Positions 51,799-64,000 of a stretch of 64,000 bases of DNA are shown here, in pieces. The DNA comes from Trogon surrucura (Eukaryota > Chordata > Aves > Trogoniformes > Trogonidae). The DNA is taken from the NCBI GenBank assembly GCA_020746105.1, contig CM036618.1, forward strand, positions 120,639,161 to 120,703,160, read 5' to 3'. Numbering within the stretch: position 1 is the stretch's first letter; the number at the start of each line of letters is the position of its first letter. Made by a program: the position numbers and the translations under genes. The notes under the pieces were generated by a model. It was not told the DNA's origin and did no database searches. It saw nothing but the letters and a program-made list of their open reading frames with translations.

Positions 51799-51836
51799 AC
51801 AACGATCCAAAATAAAGACAACGATCCAAAATAAAG
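51799..51836. repeat. Perfect 19-bp tandem duplication
   Basis: ACAACGATCCAAAATAAAG occurs at 51799-51817 and is repeated exactly at 51818-51836. The lack of any mismatch suggests a recent slippage event. Confidence 0.95.
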
Positions 51837-52400
51837 CTTGCTCACCCCTGGATGTGTTAAAATTTAAGCGTTCTACATTTATTGCACACAACCAATCATT
51901 CTTACTTAGACAAAAACACAAACCAATTGTAAACTCACAAATTTGGCAGATTGGTTTTAGTCAAGTATCTTGGGATATCAGAAACTTGTATTAAAAATAT
52001 ATGAAAAACCACAGAAGAGTTGTTCTGTCATGTTACCAGCAGTGACTGGTACATCCCTTTCGTAAATGCCTAAGCAATAAAGCAAGTGTTGGTTTCATCT
52101 CACGCTGAGGACGTCATCTTTCTTAGCCTCCGAGTGCTCCTCTCCAGTTACACAGACAGCTATAGTGTCAATAGGATTCACACTTTTGTCAGCCCACTCA
52201 AGCAGCATAAGGGCTCAGAGAAACATGGGTCTGATAAACCTGTCTGAATGTCACACTTTTGGCAGGAAAAAAAAAAATAACTAGGAAAGGCTCCAACAGT
52301 GTTTTTCCAGTTCTTCCCAGTCCAAAATGCTGACATTAAGGATGGAGCCGTTCACTTCCTTTTAATTGTGTTAGTCTTGAGGCACCTGACGCACCGCACT

Positions 52401-52456
52401 CTTTTACAGATGGAAATGAGACAGCTGAGCCTTAAATACCTCACTGCAGCAAGCAC
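52401..52456 (+). mobile_element. Possible second MIR-like fragment
   Basis: CTTTTACAGATGGAAATGAG followed by ACAGCTGAGCCTTAAATACC resembles the TTTTACAGATGRGGAAACTGAG core of MIR-type SINEs. The match is short and decayed. A weak call. Confidence 0.25.
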
Positions 52457-54360
52457 AAGAATTGCATGTTGTTGTTTACTGAGAAGTGAAGTGATAAACC
52501 GGAGTCTGGTGAAATTTCAGGCTATTCTGTGCCATCAGACCCAGCTCAGCTCATGCTCATCTCAACCTGCTGCCCCAGCTTCCCAAACTGACTGCTAAGA
52601 AGGAACAGATTTTTTTCGAATTTGGTACCACCTTGAAGGAATGGGTTTGGTGACTCCAAAGTCCTTTCCTCAGCCTCCTGGGCACTCGCAGGAGGTCATT
52701 CCCAGCTCAATACTGCACAGCTTGGAAGGAAAAAATGGTTTATCTGCATTTCATAGCTCGGATGCCTACTTTGTCCTGGATTTCCATTCATGTTAGCAAC
52801 CTATTATTACAGGACACTCATTCTTCATCAAGAAAACAACTCTGAAGTCCTACTTCATGCATCATTAGCCTCTTCTTATGCTCACTAAGAAAATAAAAAG
52901 TGTGTGGAACAGATTAAGAATAAGACAGTGTGAAAAGATTTATAGCTGTGTCTCTCTGAAAAAAACAGGAAAGTAGGAGGGCTACACTCTTTGCAGTATG
53001 CAGTTTAGGGACAGAAATAAAATTCTATTACTTAAGCTTTAACCCACCATTTAGGGGTTTGCACCACCTTGAACTTTTATTTCCTCCTACTTTCGCAGCC
53101 CTTTGTAAATTAGGTTCTGCCTAACACCTACTTTTGATTCCACAGAGAAAAGCTGATGCCCACCTTCACCTTGACGAAGAGATCACCCTCCTTCAGCCCC
53201 TCATTTCTTTCTTTTTTAAAACAAGCATCTTTGTGCTTCCTCCCTCAAGCACAAGGGAAACTCACAGTAAATATCCACATCAGTGTTTTTTAAATCTCGC
53301 CGAAACTCCCTTTTACCACAGTGGCTATTAAGCTATTGATGACTTTAAGATAGTACCAATACCAATCTCTGTCTAGTGCATAGAACTACGGAGTCTATTT
53401 TTCCTCCTGTACTGTTTGGAAACATTAACTTGAATCCTGAGAAACAGTAAAGAAATAAGTACCTAAAAAAGATGAAAGGCATGCCTGAAAGGGCAATGGA
53501 ACTCAGATTTTATTTTTAAAAGCCATTTACGACTGTTCTGATGCTGCATGCAAATGAGGCAAAGAACACAGAAATGGACAAACTAGTAAGACTCACTGTC
53601 TGTCTGTCTCAGCAACCTATCCCACATGATAGCCTAAGGAAATGCTTCAAAGAAGAGGGCAAGATCAGAGAAAGAAATTACCAGTGCTTCTACCGAATGT
53701 TCTTCCAACCCTTCAGTGCTGGCAGCTCACAAATCTGAGCAAGGTATCTTTTCCTGTATCACTCTGGACATGCTTTTTTTTCTTGGTTTTATGTGAGCAT
53801 CTCAGACTCCTTACACGCATGTGGATTTGTATCTTTCAGTTTTACGCAGCCCTCTATAACGTGGACAGCACCATTAGCAAGGAAATAAATACTGCAGATT
53901 ATTCTGAGTACAAACATGCTGCTAACCTAGAAAAAGAGAATGAAAATAGAAAAACTACAAAAAAACTACAGAAAAGCTATGATCAGCTAGAAGTTGTCAG
54001 GCACAAGTCAAGGATTTAGAGAGAACAGGCTACCAAATAATAATTATAAAATGTAAAAGGAAGGCTTATAACTACGGTGCATCCTCACAGCCCAACAGCC
54101 TGTTGGTGTAGTATTCCTAAGAGTTTTAAAGATATACTGAATATTTAAAAAAAACATTGGAAGTTAACCACTCTGCCCCCACTGAAAAGCAAGTGGATAT
54201 GATCTAAGACCTCCTTGTCACAGAGAACATGGAAGCAAAGACATTCTCACATAGATCTCTGCAGATTTGAAGCCTGAAGGCTTCTGTAGCAAAATACAAC
54301 TTCTAACTAAATATAGCTACATCAGACACAGGAGAATGTGATGTTTCTCTTTACCTACAG

Positions 54361-54480
54361 GGTGCACCAAGCACCAGAACAATACCCATCACTGCCAGAA
54401 TAAAAGAATACATTAAAGCTCTTGAGAACACCTGGGAGAAGACACTGAGCCTGAGCCAGACAAAGGAGACATGCAATGCA
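54361..54480 (+). other. Exon-like block with splice-site-like borders, no known protein
   Basis: A pyrimidine-rich tract ending in TACAG lies just before 54361 and AAG/GTGAAT lies at about 54479-54487. Between them one frame is open for 41 codons (GAPSTRTIPITARIKEYIKA then LENTWEKTLSLSQTKETCNAR). It lies on the strand opposite to MACROD2. A nearby open frame at 53840-54018 has an acceptor-like start but no donor; another acceptor-like site precedes 54842. No family is recognised and chance is the simplest explanation. It could be an exon of an antisense non-coding transcript. Confidence 0.12.
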
Positions 54481-54524
54481 AGGTGAATAGCTCTAGTTCC
54501 CTTAAAAATCTTGCAACAGAAAGT

Positions 54525-54716
54525 TCATAGAATCATAGAATCATTATGGTTAGATAAGACCTTCCGGATCATCCAGTCCAACAATTATCTAACTCTATCA
54601 GGTCCACTTCTAAACCACGTCCCTGAGCACCATACCTAGGATGGCTTTTAAATACATCCAGGGATGGTGATTCAACCTCTTCCCAGGGCAGCCTGTTCCA
54701 CTCTTGGATAACCCTG
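54525..54716 (-). mobile_element. CR1 LINE 3'-end fragment (~190 bp)
   Basis: Read on the plus strand it starts with two CATAGAAT octamers and continues through a GACCTTCCGGATCATCCAGT region. It then has CAGGGATGG, TTCAACCTCTTCCC and GGGCAGCCTGTTCCA. This is the reverse complement of a CR1 3' end, so the element lies on the minus strand with its 3' terminus at 54525 and its 5' truncation near 54716. It is the best-preserved repeat in the window. Confidence 0.95.
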
Positions 54717-57700
54717 CCTGGGCAGATCTGCCAAGAAAAAAGTTTTGATCACTTATGATTTCAAACATTACATTCTAAACACTTTTTCTGAGCAATTTGT
54801 TTGTTTGTTTTCAAGAGTCATCTCTTCTCTTGCCCTCTAACAGGCTCAGCTTGCCTATAAGGCAGCACCGAATCCCCGTGCAGGTTTAAGTGATGCATTA
54901 TCTACCAGCAAGGGAGAAGATGAAGAAAGTAACAGAGGAAAGGTCAGCTACAGAAGCAAAGTACATCCAATTTTGGGCATACTTCAAAAGGGACTCTGAA
55001 TTCAGGCAGCAGCTGGAATGTAGAAAGGCGTAAGACTAAGAATCAACAAGTGGGGAGTCTCTTGCTTGCAGTAAGGCTTAACAAGCTATAAGAATACTAT
55101 TTATTTACTGATTAGCAGCTGGTTTTCTTATTTCCTGGACCATTTTCACTTGTGCTAATTTACTTTTATCATGAACCACTGAAGGGAGGAAACTTGTTCT
55201 AGATACCTCTCAGCCTGCAATCACAGAAACATTCTCTCAAGGTTGAGTGTTGTTTCATGCCAGATTAATTAACAGTACTAACTATATAAAAATTGCCTTG
55301 CAATAGTTAAATTGAATTGAACATATTACAATGTATTCAAATAGAATAAATACAAAGGAAGAAAAAGACAAACATTAGATTAACTGGAAAATGATGTATG
55401 AACAAGGTTCTTTCAGACAGTGTTTTAACACAAGCCAGATAACTACTTACCCATAAAAAGTCTCAAATATTCTTTCCTTTTTTTGAGAGGCTATGACAAA
55501 TCATACGTGCAACACATCTAAGACAAAGATAACTTAAAGGATCTTACCAAAAGATAACTTAAAAGTTCTAGGACTAAATCAACATTCAGCAATGTTGAAA
55601 TACAAAGTGTTTTCCAGTAACACGCAAAAATATCACATACACTAAGTACAATTTCCTCTATAAAAACAGTATCATATCCTGATACAGGCCTGTACCGCAA
55701 ATTAAACACACAAGAAAAACGATTTACTCTCACTACTATGTCAGACTGCATTGCAGAATCTGACAAATCTATAAAAATATTAGAGGCATCAGCACAACCT
55801 TCACACATAATTAACTGTATATGTAGTAAAGGGGGCAAGCTGCCACCACCAGACCCTACTTTCCATTTCCACTCATGGACAGATTGTCTCTGACAGTAAA
55901 GTTCTGCTTCCAAAGTAAATGGAAAAGTATTATACTAACCTACTATTGCCAGATATATTCATAATGATCAAAAGGAATTTAAGGGACTGCACAACCATGA
56001 ATAAAAAGAAGAGGAATAAAAACTCCGGAGCATTCGTCTATTTATTTAGTTAACACCAGAAATCAAGACAACGGAAAGAGCATTAGATTTTAAAAATGCC
56101 TTCCATATCGCCCACTGTACTTGGGGTTTTTTTGCAGTGTAATCACTTTGGACAAAAATAATCTTTAAAAGGAGAAGGACACAAAGCCTGATAATAGCAA
56201 AGTGACCTTTGGAGTTAATGGAAGACTCTGAATCCAAAAGGTGCCCGGGGAACTCCTCAGAGCTGTTCACTATCCAGCCCCCCCCCAGGGCCCTACCCCA
56301 ACGGCTTGTTTAATCCAGTCCCACGCGAGGTTTTTTAACCTACGAGAAAGGTAAGCCTGTAATTAAGGAATGTGTTACTTACCTGAGCTGGCTGCAACCC
56401 TCCTTAGCCTCCATGAGTTGTGGGAAGGGAAATTAAAGTACTAAGCACAGCTTAAATCTCCAATCTAATAGTTTTCGAGTAAGAAACAAGGCATCCCACT
56501 CAGATGGCTATATTTACCAGTTCGGTAATCCTGGTAATTCCCTTTGAAATAACTTTATGTTTGTCCTAAAACACTATTAAAAGAGAGATAAGGAACAGAA
56601 GAACTAAAGAGCTGGTAAATCTGTGCAGCATCATTATGTATTATTTAGTTTAATATCTTCTTGTAGTAAACACAAAATCATTATGTGCCATTTTCTTCAA
56701 GAGAACATTGTAGTAAATTTGGTGTTGCAACAGAACCATTAAAGTATAATAGTGTACACAGAAAAATTCTACTGATTAGCAAGCAAAAATATGTAATTAT
56801 AGCCACAGTGTGGGACTCAGTTGGCTGGTGTTTTATTGCATACTGCTTTGTAAGACTACTTTGCTGCCAAAACTAATGAGGAAAATACTGAGTTGTTACT
56901 TCCAGTTGTACTAGAGGGTTTTGTCTAGATTTTATTGACATTTATAAAGTGATCATCACATGTAACAAACAAGCCACAGTGCCAATACTATGAGCTGCAG
57001 TCTACAGTAATTAACGAGTAAATGACATCGATTCCATAGCAGTGTTCCACCAGTACATAATATATTAACTGAATTTTTAAGGGGTAATTCTGAGCAACAA
57101 TTATCCAAAGTATCTCCAACTCCCCACAGTTTGAGCAATATTAACAAAGTAATACAAGAGCAGAGACATGACTTTAAAAGGAAAAAGCAGCTCAACATTA
57201 GCCCATGAAAGCTGTAGTAAGTGTATTCAAATGTGCGTATGTCCGATATATAAAAATATATTTTTTAATAAAAACACATATGATCATAAGTAGAAAGATT
57301 GAACAATACATAACGTATGATATCTGGTATTATACTCAAGCTTCCAGATTTTCCTTTCCAGCTTTCATTAAAAGGGGGGTGAGGGGGTGAGGTATATTTC
57401 TAGCATTGTACCAGAAGGATGGAAAGTTACAGTTTAAAAAGCTTGCAGAGAAGTAAAAATAGCAAAGAGTTAATCTGCTTCTGAAAAAGTTATGTTGGAA
57501 CCTTTAAGCCAGACTCATTAAATTTCATGGTTTTTAACCAGAAGTGGTTCATATCTACAGAGCAGCCTGATACCATCAGAAAGAAGTAATCGTTCTAATA
57601 TGCCAAAGAATAAATTGCGAGGACGTTTAATGCCAGCTGAAGATACCAAAGCTCCAAATGCTGTGATGGACCCTGGGCATATATTCCACTTCCAGATTAC

Positions 57701-59278
57701 TCCCTTTTCTGGAAACATTTACAGAGCAGATTCTTTATCCATATTTTTTTTAAAAAATAAATCTTAATATCTTATGCCAGTGGTGTCAAATGCAGGATAA
57801 ATTTCAACATAATTCTTAATACTACTCCGCCCACTGTCACACAGTGTACTTTTAAAAATAGCTTTGCCTGCTTACTTGCCTAGTAGTCAAAGGCTTGCAA
57901 CTGGGAAGTCATATGAAGGATTATGGAAAGAGACTATGGTGAATTTGGCAAGGAAGTTTGGAGAAGCATTGTAAATGCCATCTTTACAAAGGGTATATCA
58001 AGCCCCAACTACAGTTTTCTCTTAATATCTCTCACTTTGGGCACATCTTCATTTAGCAAATGCAAAGGGCAAATAAGAGCATGCTTGTGCTCTTGTAAAA
58101 CAACTGGTGTCAAGAACCCGTTGGTATAAATACTATAAATATTTCAGGGGTTTTTTTTTTGTGGTGGGGAGAGGTTTGTTTGTTTGTTTTGGTGTTATTT
58201 GTTTTTATTTTGAGCTAGTTCTTCTCTGGTCCTAGGACTGAATGCCAGTTTTCCCGCAGAATGCATGAGACACACTCTCCACCCTATTTTTACCAAAAAG
58301 AAACCTGGCTCATGTGCTTCCAGATACTCGATGACGCCAAATACCAAAGCAGTGAGGTCTGGGGATTTCCTTCAAAAGCACATTCTAGGCCCCAAATATA
58401 AACAAGAAAGTAAATGCACCCTTTAAGTATTGGTTTTAATAGAAAATTATTGGAATTTTTCAGAATTTTTGACAACGCCTGAGTTAGTTTACCTGCAAAT
58501 AAAGGGGGGAAGCCCTCATTCTCGCACCCAAGCAAAGCAAATTTCTGCATTATAAAAAGGCAACAGTTCTGTCACTAAGCCCTAACAACTTGTACGAATC
58601 AAAGTTCAAAAGATCAAAGTAATAATTCACATCAAGCTCAAACTCTGCACCAGCCACTCACAAAAGTCAGCATGATAGGATATTCATCCCTCAAAGGTTT
58701 TAGCTGTAAACAGGCACTAACAAACAACTGAGCAATGGCAGAACAAAAACATTCAGCAGTCACCCTAGGGTACAAGCATAAACAAGCCTCGTCTTGGAAT
58801 GACTAATACATTCTGCTTGCAGTGCCGATGCTAAGGATGAAGCATCGGGAAGCCACGAGACTGAGGGAATGGTGGAGAATCTCCTTCCGACTGTCGAGAC
58901 AACTTACACAAATGATCTAATGCCACAGTTCCAGTTACTTCTGGTGGGAAGATGATCAAGAAAAGCAATCCTCCCCACCTTGAAAATACCCTACACAAAA
59001 TTTTACACTTGTGAAATACACAGCTCAAACTGAGTAAGCAGAAAGTGTGAATATGCTGGTGAAACATTTCATAAGTCAGTCTCCAGAAGACCTACGGTTA
59101 ACTTAAAATTCCACACCATAAATATTTCATGTGTTTCAGCATCACACAGTAAAGACAAGCTCGTCACGGTCCTATGGAAAGATGATGTCTTTCACTCCAT
59201 TAAATGGACATCTTAGATTTACTACCTTTAATAGCATTGATGTATTTTATTTTCACAACATATACCCTTCCACAAAAT
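54717..59278. other. Intronic DNA, no gene seen
   Basis: AT-rich intron with TTTG simple repeats near 54798 and 58175, a C9 run at 56278-56286 and a G-rich run (G6, G5) near 57374-57387. The 131-codon minus frame at 55518-55913 shows no domain and is judged chance. Confidence 0.5.
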
Positions 59279-59340
59279 CAGAGAATAATTTAGGCTGGAC
59301 TGGTCCCTGGAGGTTACCCAGTCCCACTCCTTGCTCAACT
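59279..59340 (-). mobile_element. Short, decayed CR1 LINE 3' fragment
   Basis: CAGAGAATAATTTAGGCTGG, then TCCCTGGAGGTTACCCAGTC and CTCCTTGCTCAA, match the reverse complement of the CR1 3' end with several substitutions and no octamer tail. It is more diverged than the other two CR1 copies. Confidence 0.7.
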
Positions 59341-59344
59341 GTCC

Positions 59345-62300
59345 CTTAGAAAACAAAAGCACAGCTGAAATGAATCTGCCTTTCACCCTCCTGAGGTGAT
59401 GAAAATCTACAGAAAAAGCTGAGAACCTCTTCTACCATCTAAAATCTTTATATTGTTATTATTTTTACTAATTATGTTTATGCTCCAGGGTGAAACAACA
59501 TCCAACACCTACACGTTATTGAAAATAAATGTTTTTCAATTATTAAGATGGAAGAATGAAAGCTAAACAATAATTGGCACAAAAGGCTTATGCGAAAACA
59601 GTCCCAAGATGACACCTATTCAGTTTGGCCAGGCACCTATTTGTGGTGATAGCAAGAACCACAAAAAATAGGTGGAGCTAGAGCATTAAGGAGGATGAAA
59701 GGTCTAAGCTGACAGCAAATACAAACCAGACCTGACTACACCCACCGGACCTCCAGCTGTGGAGGCCAGACTATTATTTGTTATCTGAGAAGGGAGGTAT
59801 GCACAACACGGGCAGGCACGGCGGGTGGAGAGACGAGCACCAAGATCCTTAGCGAGGCACAACTTAAGCCTCAAATCTCCCAATATGTAACAAACATTCG
59901 GAACAGAAAGGGCTGGCTTTAACACAGCTTTCAACAGAGAACAGGCATTCTGATTTTCTCACATCTAGATTATTTTTCTTAATATTGCTCTTCCCTCTCA
60001 ACAAGTTTTGTTAAAATTACCTCTTCTAATTAGAAGGCCAACTTCCTCATCTACTGACCTATTGCACAATATGATTTTAATTAGTTCACAGGGGCATGCA
60101 ACGTCTGGAGTCTTAAGCATTGTTTTCCCCGAACGAATCTATTTTCCCATTGAAAGCATTTACATAATCAACCCAATACAAGTATTTTTAAAAATATTAT
60201 TGTATAAAATCACATGGGACATAGCTGACTTACAAAAGGGCAAGAGTGACACTCAAAGCAGTTTTCTCTATTGAACCACAATTCATATTTGATTTTTTTG
60301 ACCAAAATTAATACGATTTTTCTTGTCAAGTTCCAATATATTGTTCTTTCTTCATTAATGCCTTATGTGCATGTCTGCAGCACAGATACAGACATTATGA
60401 GAATATTTGTTCTGAACAGAAATCTCATTGAGCAATGATTTATAGACTAGACATAATTTGAAAGCAAGAGTTTCTATCACATCAAAACAACTCCTCAAGG
60501 TTTTACTCTGTTTTTTAATTAGAGGATTTTCTGTACTTCACAAAGGAGACAAACATCAAGTAGGAAAACGCAAAAAGGGAAATTGAGGGTAAAATGACAT
60601 GAGGTATTTTCAATACCTTCCAGACCCTCTGTTTCTCCAGAAAGTCCCGCATCTCTGGTCTCCCTTCACTTACCCTACACTCAGTTCTTCCAAGCCTACA
60701 ACCTGGACCTTCTTGGTTTGCTGCTAGAGTAAAAGCCACACACGCTATACTGAATCTGAAGTACCGGCCAGCCAACGATGCCAGGAGAATATATAATGGT
60801 TGAGCGTCCCTGGACTTCCTTGCCTTAAAAGAGGCTTTGGCATCTCTCTGGACATCACTTTTCAGAAATGTGAAGAAACCTACTTGTTTTGAAACTTGCA
60901 ACCCTCTGTCAAACACATCTGCAAATAACCATCAGATTAAATAACCTCCTGGGAATTAATAGTAGGCAACAGACAGGACAAGGAAACCAGAATCAGAGCG
61001 TTTCAAAATCTGCAGACTGCTTATATAGGACATGGCATAAACACAGCACAAATGGATGCTATCACGTATTTCCTTTCCAGTTTGACAAGAAATCCCTGAC
61101 AAAACTGCCCTGGGTTTCAAGGAACCCCACGTTTCACTATAACAATCTGCCCATCTGCGAATGAGTAAGTGAAGCATGTGTGCCTGTGGTCACAACATTT
61201 ATGAAACACGGCAAAGATCACGGACGTGACTGACAAGATGACTCAGTGAACATCAGGGTTTGAGCTTCCATCCCTTGCATTTATCGGTGGAATATCGACC
61301 GAGAGGCCATTCAGTCCGATCATTTTCTCAGGTTCAGCAGATTCCCTATCGAATGGGAGACGAGTTAGTGTTGCAAGCTTAACTACCTGAAAGGAACAAA
61401 ACAGCTCCACAAGACAGCGTTTGCACTTTTTTTAGATGCCACAGAGTTAATTATTGTGGAACTAACAACATTTTCTTGATAGTTCAAATAGACACCCCAG
61501 GAAAGTATAGAATAAGAAGTGAGTAGAAAAAAAACGTTTAGAGCCATGTTCAGTCTTTCCCTTCTATGATTCATACATCTGTGAGTTTTAAAGGAGAGCG
61601 CAATTATTAGGAGTTCTCAGAAAAACCTGGCCTAATTGTTTTAATTCCAACAGATCAAGAGGTACACTTCTTCCCTGCAACTACTGAGCCATATTTTAGC
61701 AGCATTTCTCAGAACGACAACATTCCTCAGTAATATCATGACAGATTCAGTCCAAAGTTTGGCACCATCTGTATATCATAATAGCCTTTTGTGATTCAGG
61801 ACTCCAACAAGCCTCCTTGTTTATAGGACTCCAGCCAGTCACCTTGGCCACAGATGCCTCCAGAATCCTGTGAGGAATTAAAAATCATTGCAGAATAACT
61901 CCAAAATAGCCCCTTCCTTCCTCTTAAAACCTCTTTCCACTTACTGGCCTCAAGATATGCTTAAACCGATGTAGAAGTATTTTAATAGTAAAAGTATATG
62001 ACCCAGGGATTGATCCTTTCAAAAAGAACAACAAAACAGCAAAACAAGTCAGAGGGATTGCAGTGGAGGAAAGGAAGAACCATATGGATTCATTTGTAAA
62101 GCTTTTTACAGGAATATAAATGCTAGGACAAGCCAGGAGACCCAATAATCAGTGCCACTATTCTCATCGTTCCTAAATTAGCGTCAAGGACAGAATAAAA
62201 CTGTTCCTCTGATGCAGCAGACAATAAGGAGAACAACATCTTGCAAGACACAAGACTCCTTGACTCAGATGAAAACATCGCCCACATCACCATCAGTCTA

Positions 62301-64000
62301 GCGCAGTCTTTACTGGCATTTTCTAAGCACGCTCTGGTCTTGAGCCTCGTGAAAGAGTTAAAATTGAAGCACTGCTGAAACGCACTCAAAAATAGTGTCC
62401 GTATGGGGCAGAGTCATCACTACAGTCAATTAGGTATTCATGGCTCTGCTCCCATTTCTGCTGCAGAAGGTGTGATTGTTGTACTTGCTGTTTCCCCAAT
62501 TCTTGCGCTCCATTTAGTTACGCCGGTCTAGATATCGCTTCACTACACATCAAAACAAAACCTGCTCCAAAGAGAAGCAGAAACAGATTTACAACACACA
62601 ATAAAAGGCGTACTTTTTTCAAAAGCTCGAAAACTGGATGCAATACCACGTGGTACACCGCAGAGGGTAAATGTGGGTATCTGAAAGGGTCCCTTCAAAA
62701 ATTAGGATTTTGAGAGCATTTTTTTAGTGAATGTATAAAAGCACCACGCTGACTGCAGCACGTACTTTTCTTTGGCACAGGTATAGGAAAACAACTATTA
62801 AGCTTTTGTCAACCATATCCTCTTTCCAACAAACAAGCAAATTCTTCCTAAATTCCTGTGCTGCCAACGTCTCATACATATAGTTACACAGCCTTTTTAA
62901 AAAAAAATACTGTCAAATGGCATTGCTAAATAACCAAATGTGTTTTCTCTATCTTACTTTCGATTACTCAACATTAGCACATAAATTGACAGTTATTAAG
63001 CAAATGATAAATGTTATCTGTTCATACAAAAAGTGCTTTACTGAATCAAAACCATTAACAGCTCCCAAGAGCATAAAAGTAATTCTGCTATAATAATGAG
63101 TAGGAAAGCTACCAAAAAAAAAAAAAGAAGTGTTGTTATACTCAGGAACATATGCAGAGATTCCGCAGAAGAGGCAAAGAACATGACTGACCTAACACAG
63201 GACAGCTTAAAAATCATTGTAAATAGAATTTAATCCGTGTAAGATTAGAAAACATGAAATTTAATTTCTTTTCCTGATGCCTCAGAGCTTCTGTTATGCA
63301 TCCAGTCAATTTTTCCAAGCTGAAGAAACACTATAAATTTTAAGCATAAACCTATCCTTGTGCAATTTTTTTGCCACATAATAAAATAAGCATCCTTTGT
63401 CAAGCACAGCAACCACATTAGAGAATGGGAACTTAAAGCTATTTCTCTTCAGATACCCTTAATTCAGCAGAAACCGGAGGGACAGATTTTGAAAATTCTT
63501 CCGGAACAGGTAGCGGTGACAGATAATTGAAGTTACAACCTAGAAGATGTTCCTCGTCCTTCTGTCTTTGCAAACATAGCAATATGGTGTTACTCTGATG
63601 TCTGCCAGGGAAAGAAATTAGAAATATGCTGTGAAAGAATCAGTATTGTTCTTCTGCTTGAAGAAAAGCATATCTCCTCACGGCTGTAAGATATCCCTTG
63701 CCCTTCGGATGACTTCTTGACCTATCAACACCAACATTTACAAAACACTCATCAACAAAAGTCAGCAAAGCCAAAGAGAAAACCTTTTGGTTTTGCTCCA
63801 TAACACCTTTCACGCAGATGAGTGATACGAGGTCTCAGACCATAAATGAATATCCTACAAGAGTTCAAATATGTTTTTCCCTAAGAAAGGGAACAGAGGT
63901 ACTTCTGGATAATAAGACAGGAAATGTGCAAATCCCATCCCGCTTTCTCGTTTAGAGAGTTTAATAAAGCAGCACTGTATTGTGGCACACCGATAGATTT
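59345..64000. other. Intronic DNA, no gene seen
   Basis: AT-rich intron to the right edge of the window. The minus frame 60515-60916 (133 codons) has no recognisable motif. No exon encoding the NAAN...GGGG segment that must precede the MACROD2 exon was found here. Confidence 0.5.

Larger units (their letters stand above)
45269..64000 (-). other. MACROD2: MACROD2 intron upstream of the exon (partial)
   Basis: This is the intron that ends at the CAG acceptor at 45269-45271; it enters the window from the right and is at least 18.7 kb long. The preceding exon must end with a G (first base of the Val codon) and should encode the NAAN...GGGG segment of the macro domain. No such sequence was seen between 45269 and 64000. 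FLRT3, a single-exon gene nested in a MACROD2 intron in other vertebrates, is also absent: no open frame approaches its size. Confidence 0.75.

Noticed and set aside
53642-54019. A 125-codon plus frame with a coiled-coil-like Lys/Glu-rich end
   Set aside because: The N-terminal part reads like translated intron. No GT donor follows the Lys/Glu-rich end, and no known coiled-coil protein was matched.
57779-57810. CAGTGGTGTCAAATGCAGG, similar to a hAT/Charlie-type terminal inverted repeat
   Set aside because: The match is short and no matching inverted end (GACACC...CTG) was found within a few kilobases, nor an 8-bp target duplication.
61290-61330. AGGCCATTCAGTCCGATCAT, vaguely like a CR1 3' segment
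   Set aside because: Too short and too diverged; none of the neighbouring CR1 blocks (octamers, CCTGTTCCA) are present.

Overview
The window looks like a piece of a bird nuclear genome. It is AT-rich and very sparse in genes. Its recognisable repeats are a few 5'-truncated CR1 LINE 3' ends, an old MIR/CORE-SINE-like relic, and one decayed non-LTR retroelement tail. No Alu, L1 or other mammal-type repeats are visible. Low repeat density with CR1 as the main family is typical of birds; a crocodilian or turtle is the main alternative. There are no operons, rRNA or CRISPR, and no recognisable tRNA.

The one secure coding feature is a single 117-bp exon on the minus strand at 45152-45268. It has a good acceptor, a perfect GTAAGT donor and a clean macro-domain peptide, (V)[19 protein letters not shown] followed by [19 protein letters not shown]. 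This is the mono-ADP-ribosyl-hydrolase MACROD2, carrying the Asp and His of the ADP-ribose-binding loop. I could not find either neighbouring exon. Almost all the window is therefore read as two giant MACROD2 introns: 1-45151 lies downstream of the exon and 45269-64000 upstream. MACROD2 is known in mammals for introns of hundreds of kilobases, so this layout is expected.

Layout: 1-8916 is intron with an unexplained low-stop block (about 4.4-5.6 kb) and a very small CpG-dense spot (6.90-7.01 kb). 8917-9235 is a retroelement 3' end with a zinc-finger tail and an (ATG)n terminus. A CR1 end lies at 10.17-10.23 kb. CpG-dense patches lie at about 13.3-13.65, 19.24-19.92 and 27.36-27.66 kb. A ~48-bp near-identical direct repeat pair lies at 31.27 and 32.28 kb. 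The exon is at 45.15-45.27 kb, with a TAAT-rich candidate regulatory block at 45.76-45.86 kb. A split MIR-like SINE is at 51.02-51.45 kb, an exon-like block at 54.36-54.48 kb, a CR1 at 54.53-54.72 kb and a CR1 fragment at 59.28-59.34 kb. Most open frames here are no longer than chance predicts for AT-rich DNA and are not annotated as genes. I found no convincing undescribed biological system. The best follow-ups are the CpG-dense intronic islands, the zinc-finger retroelement relic and the duplicated 48-mer.
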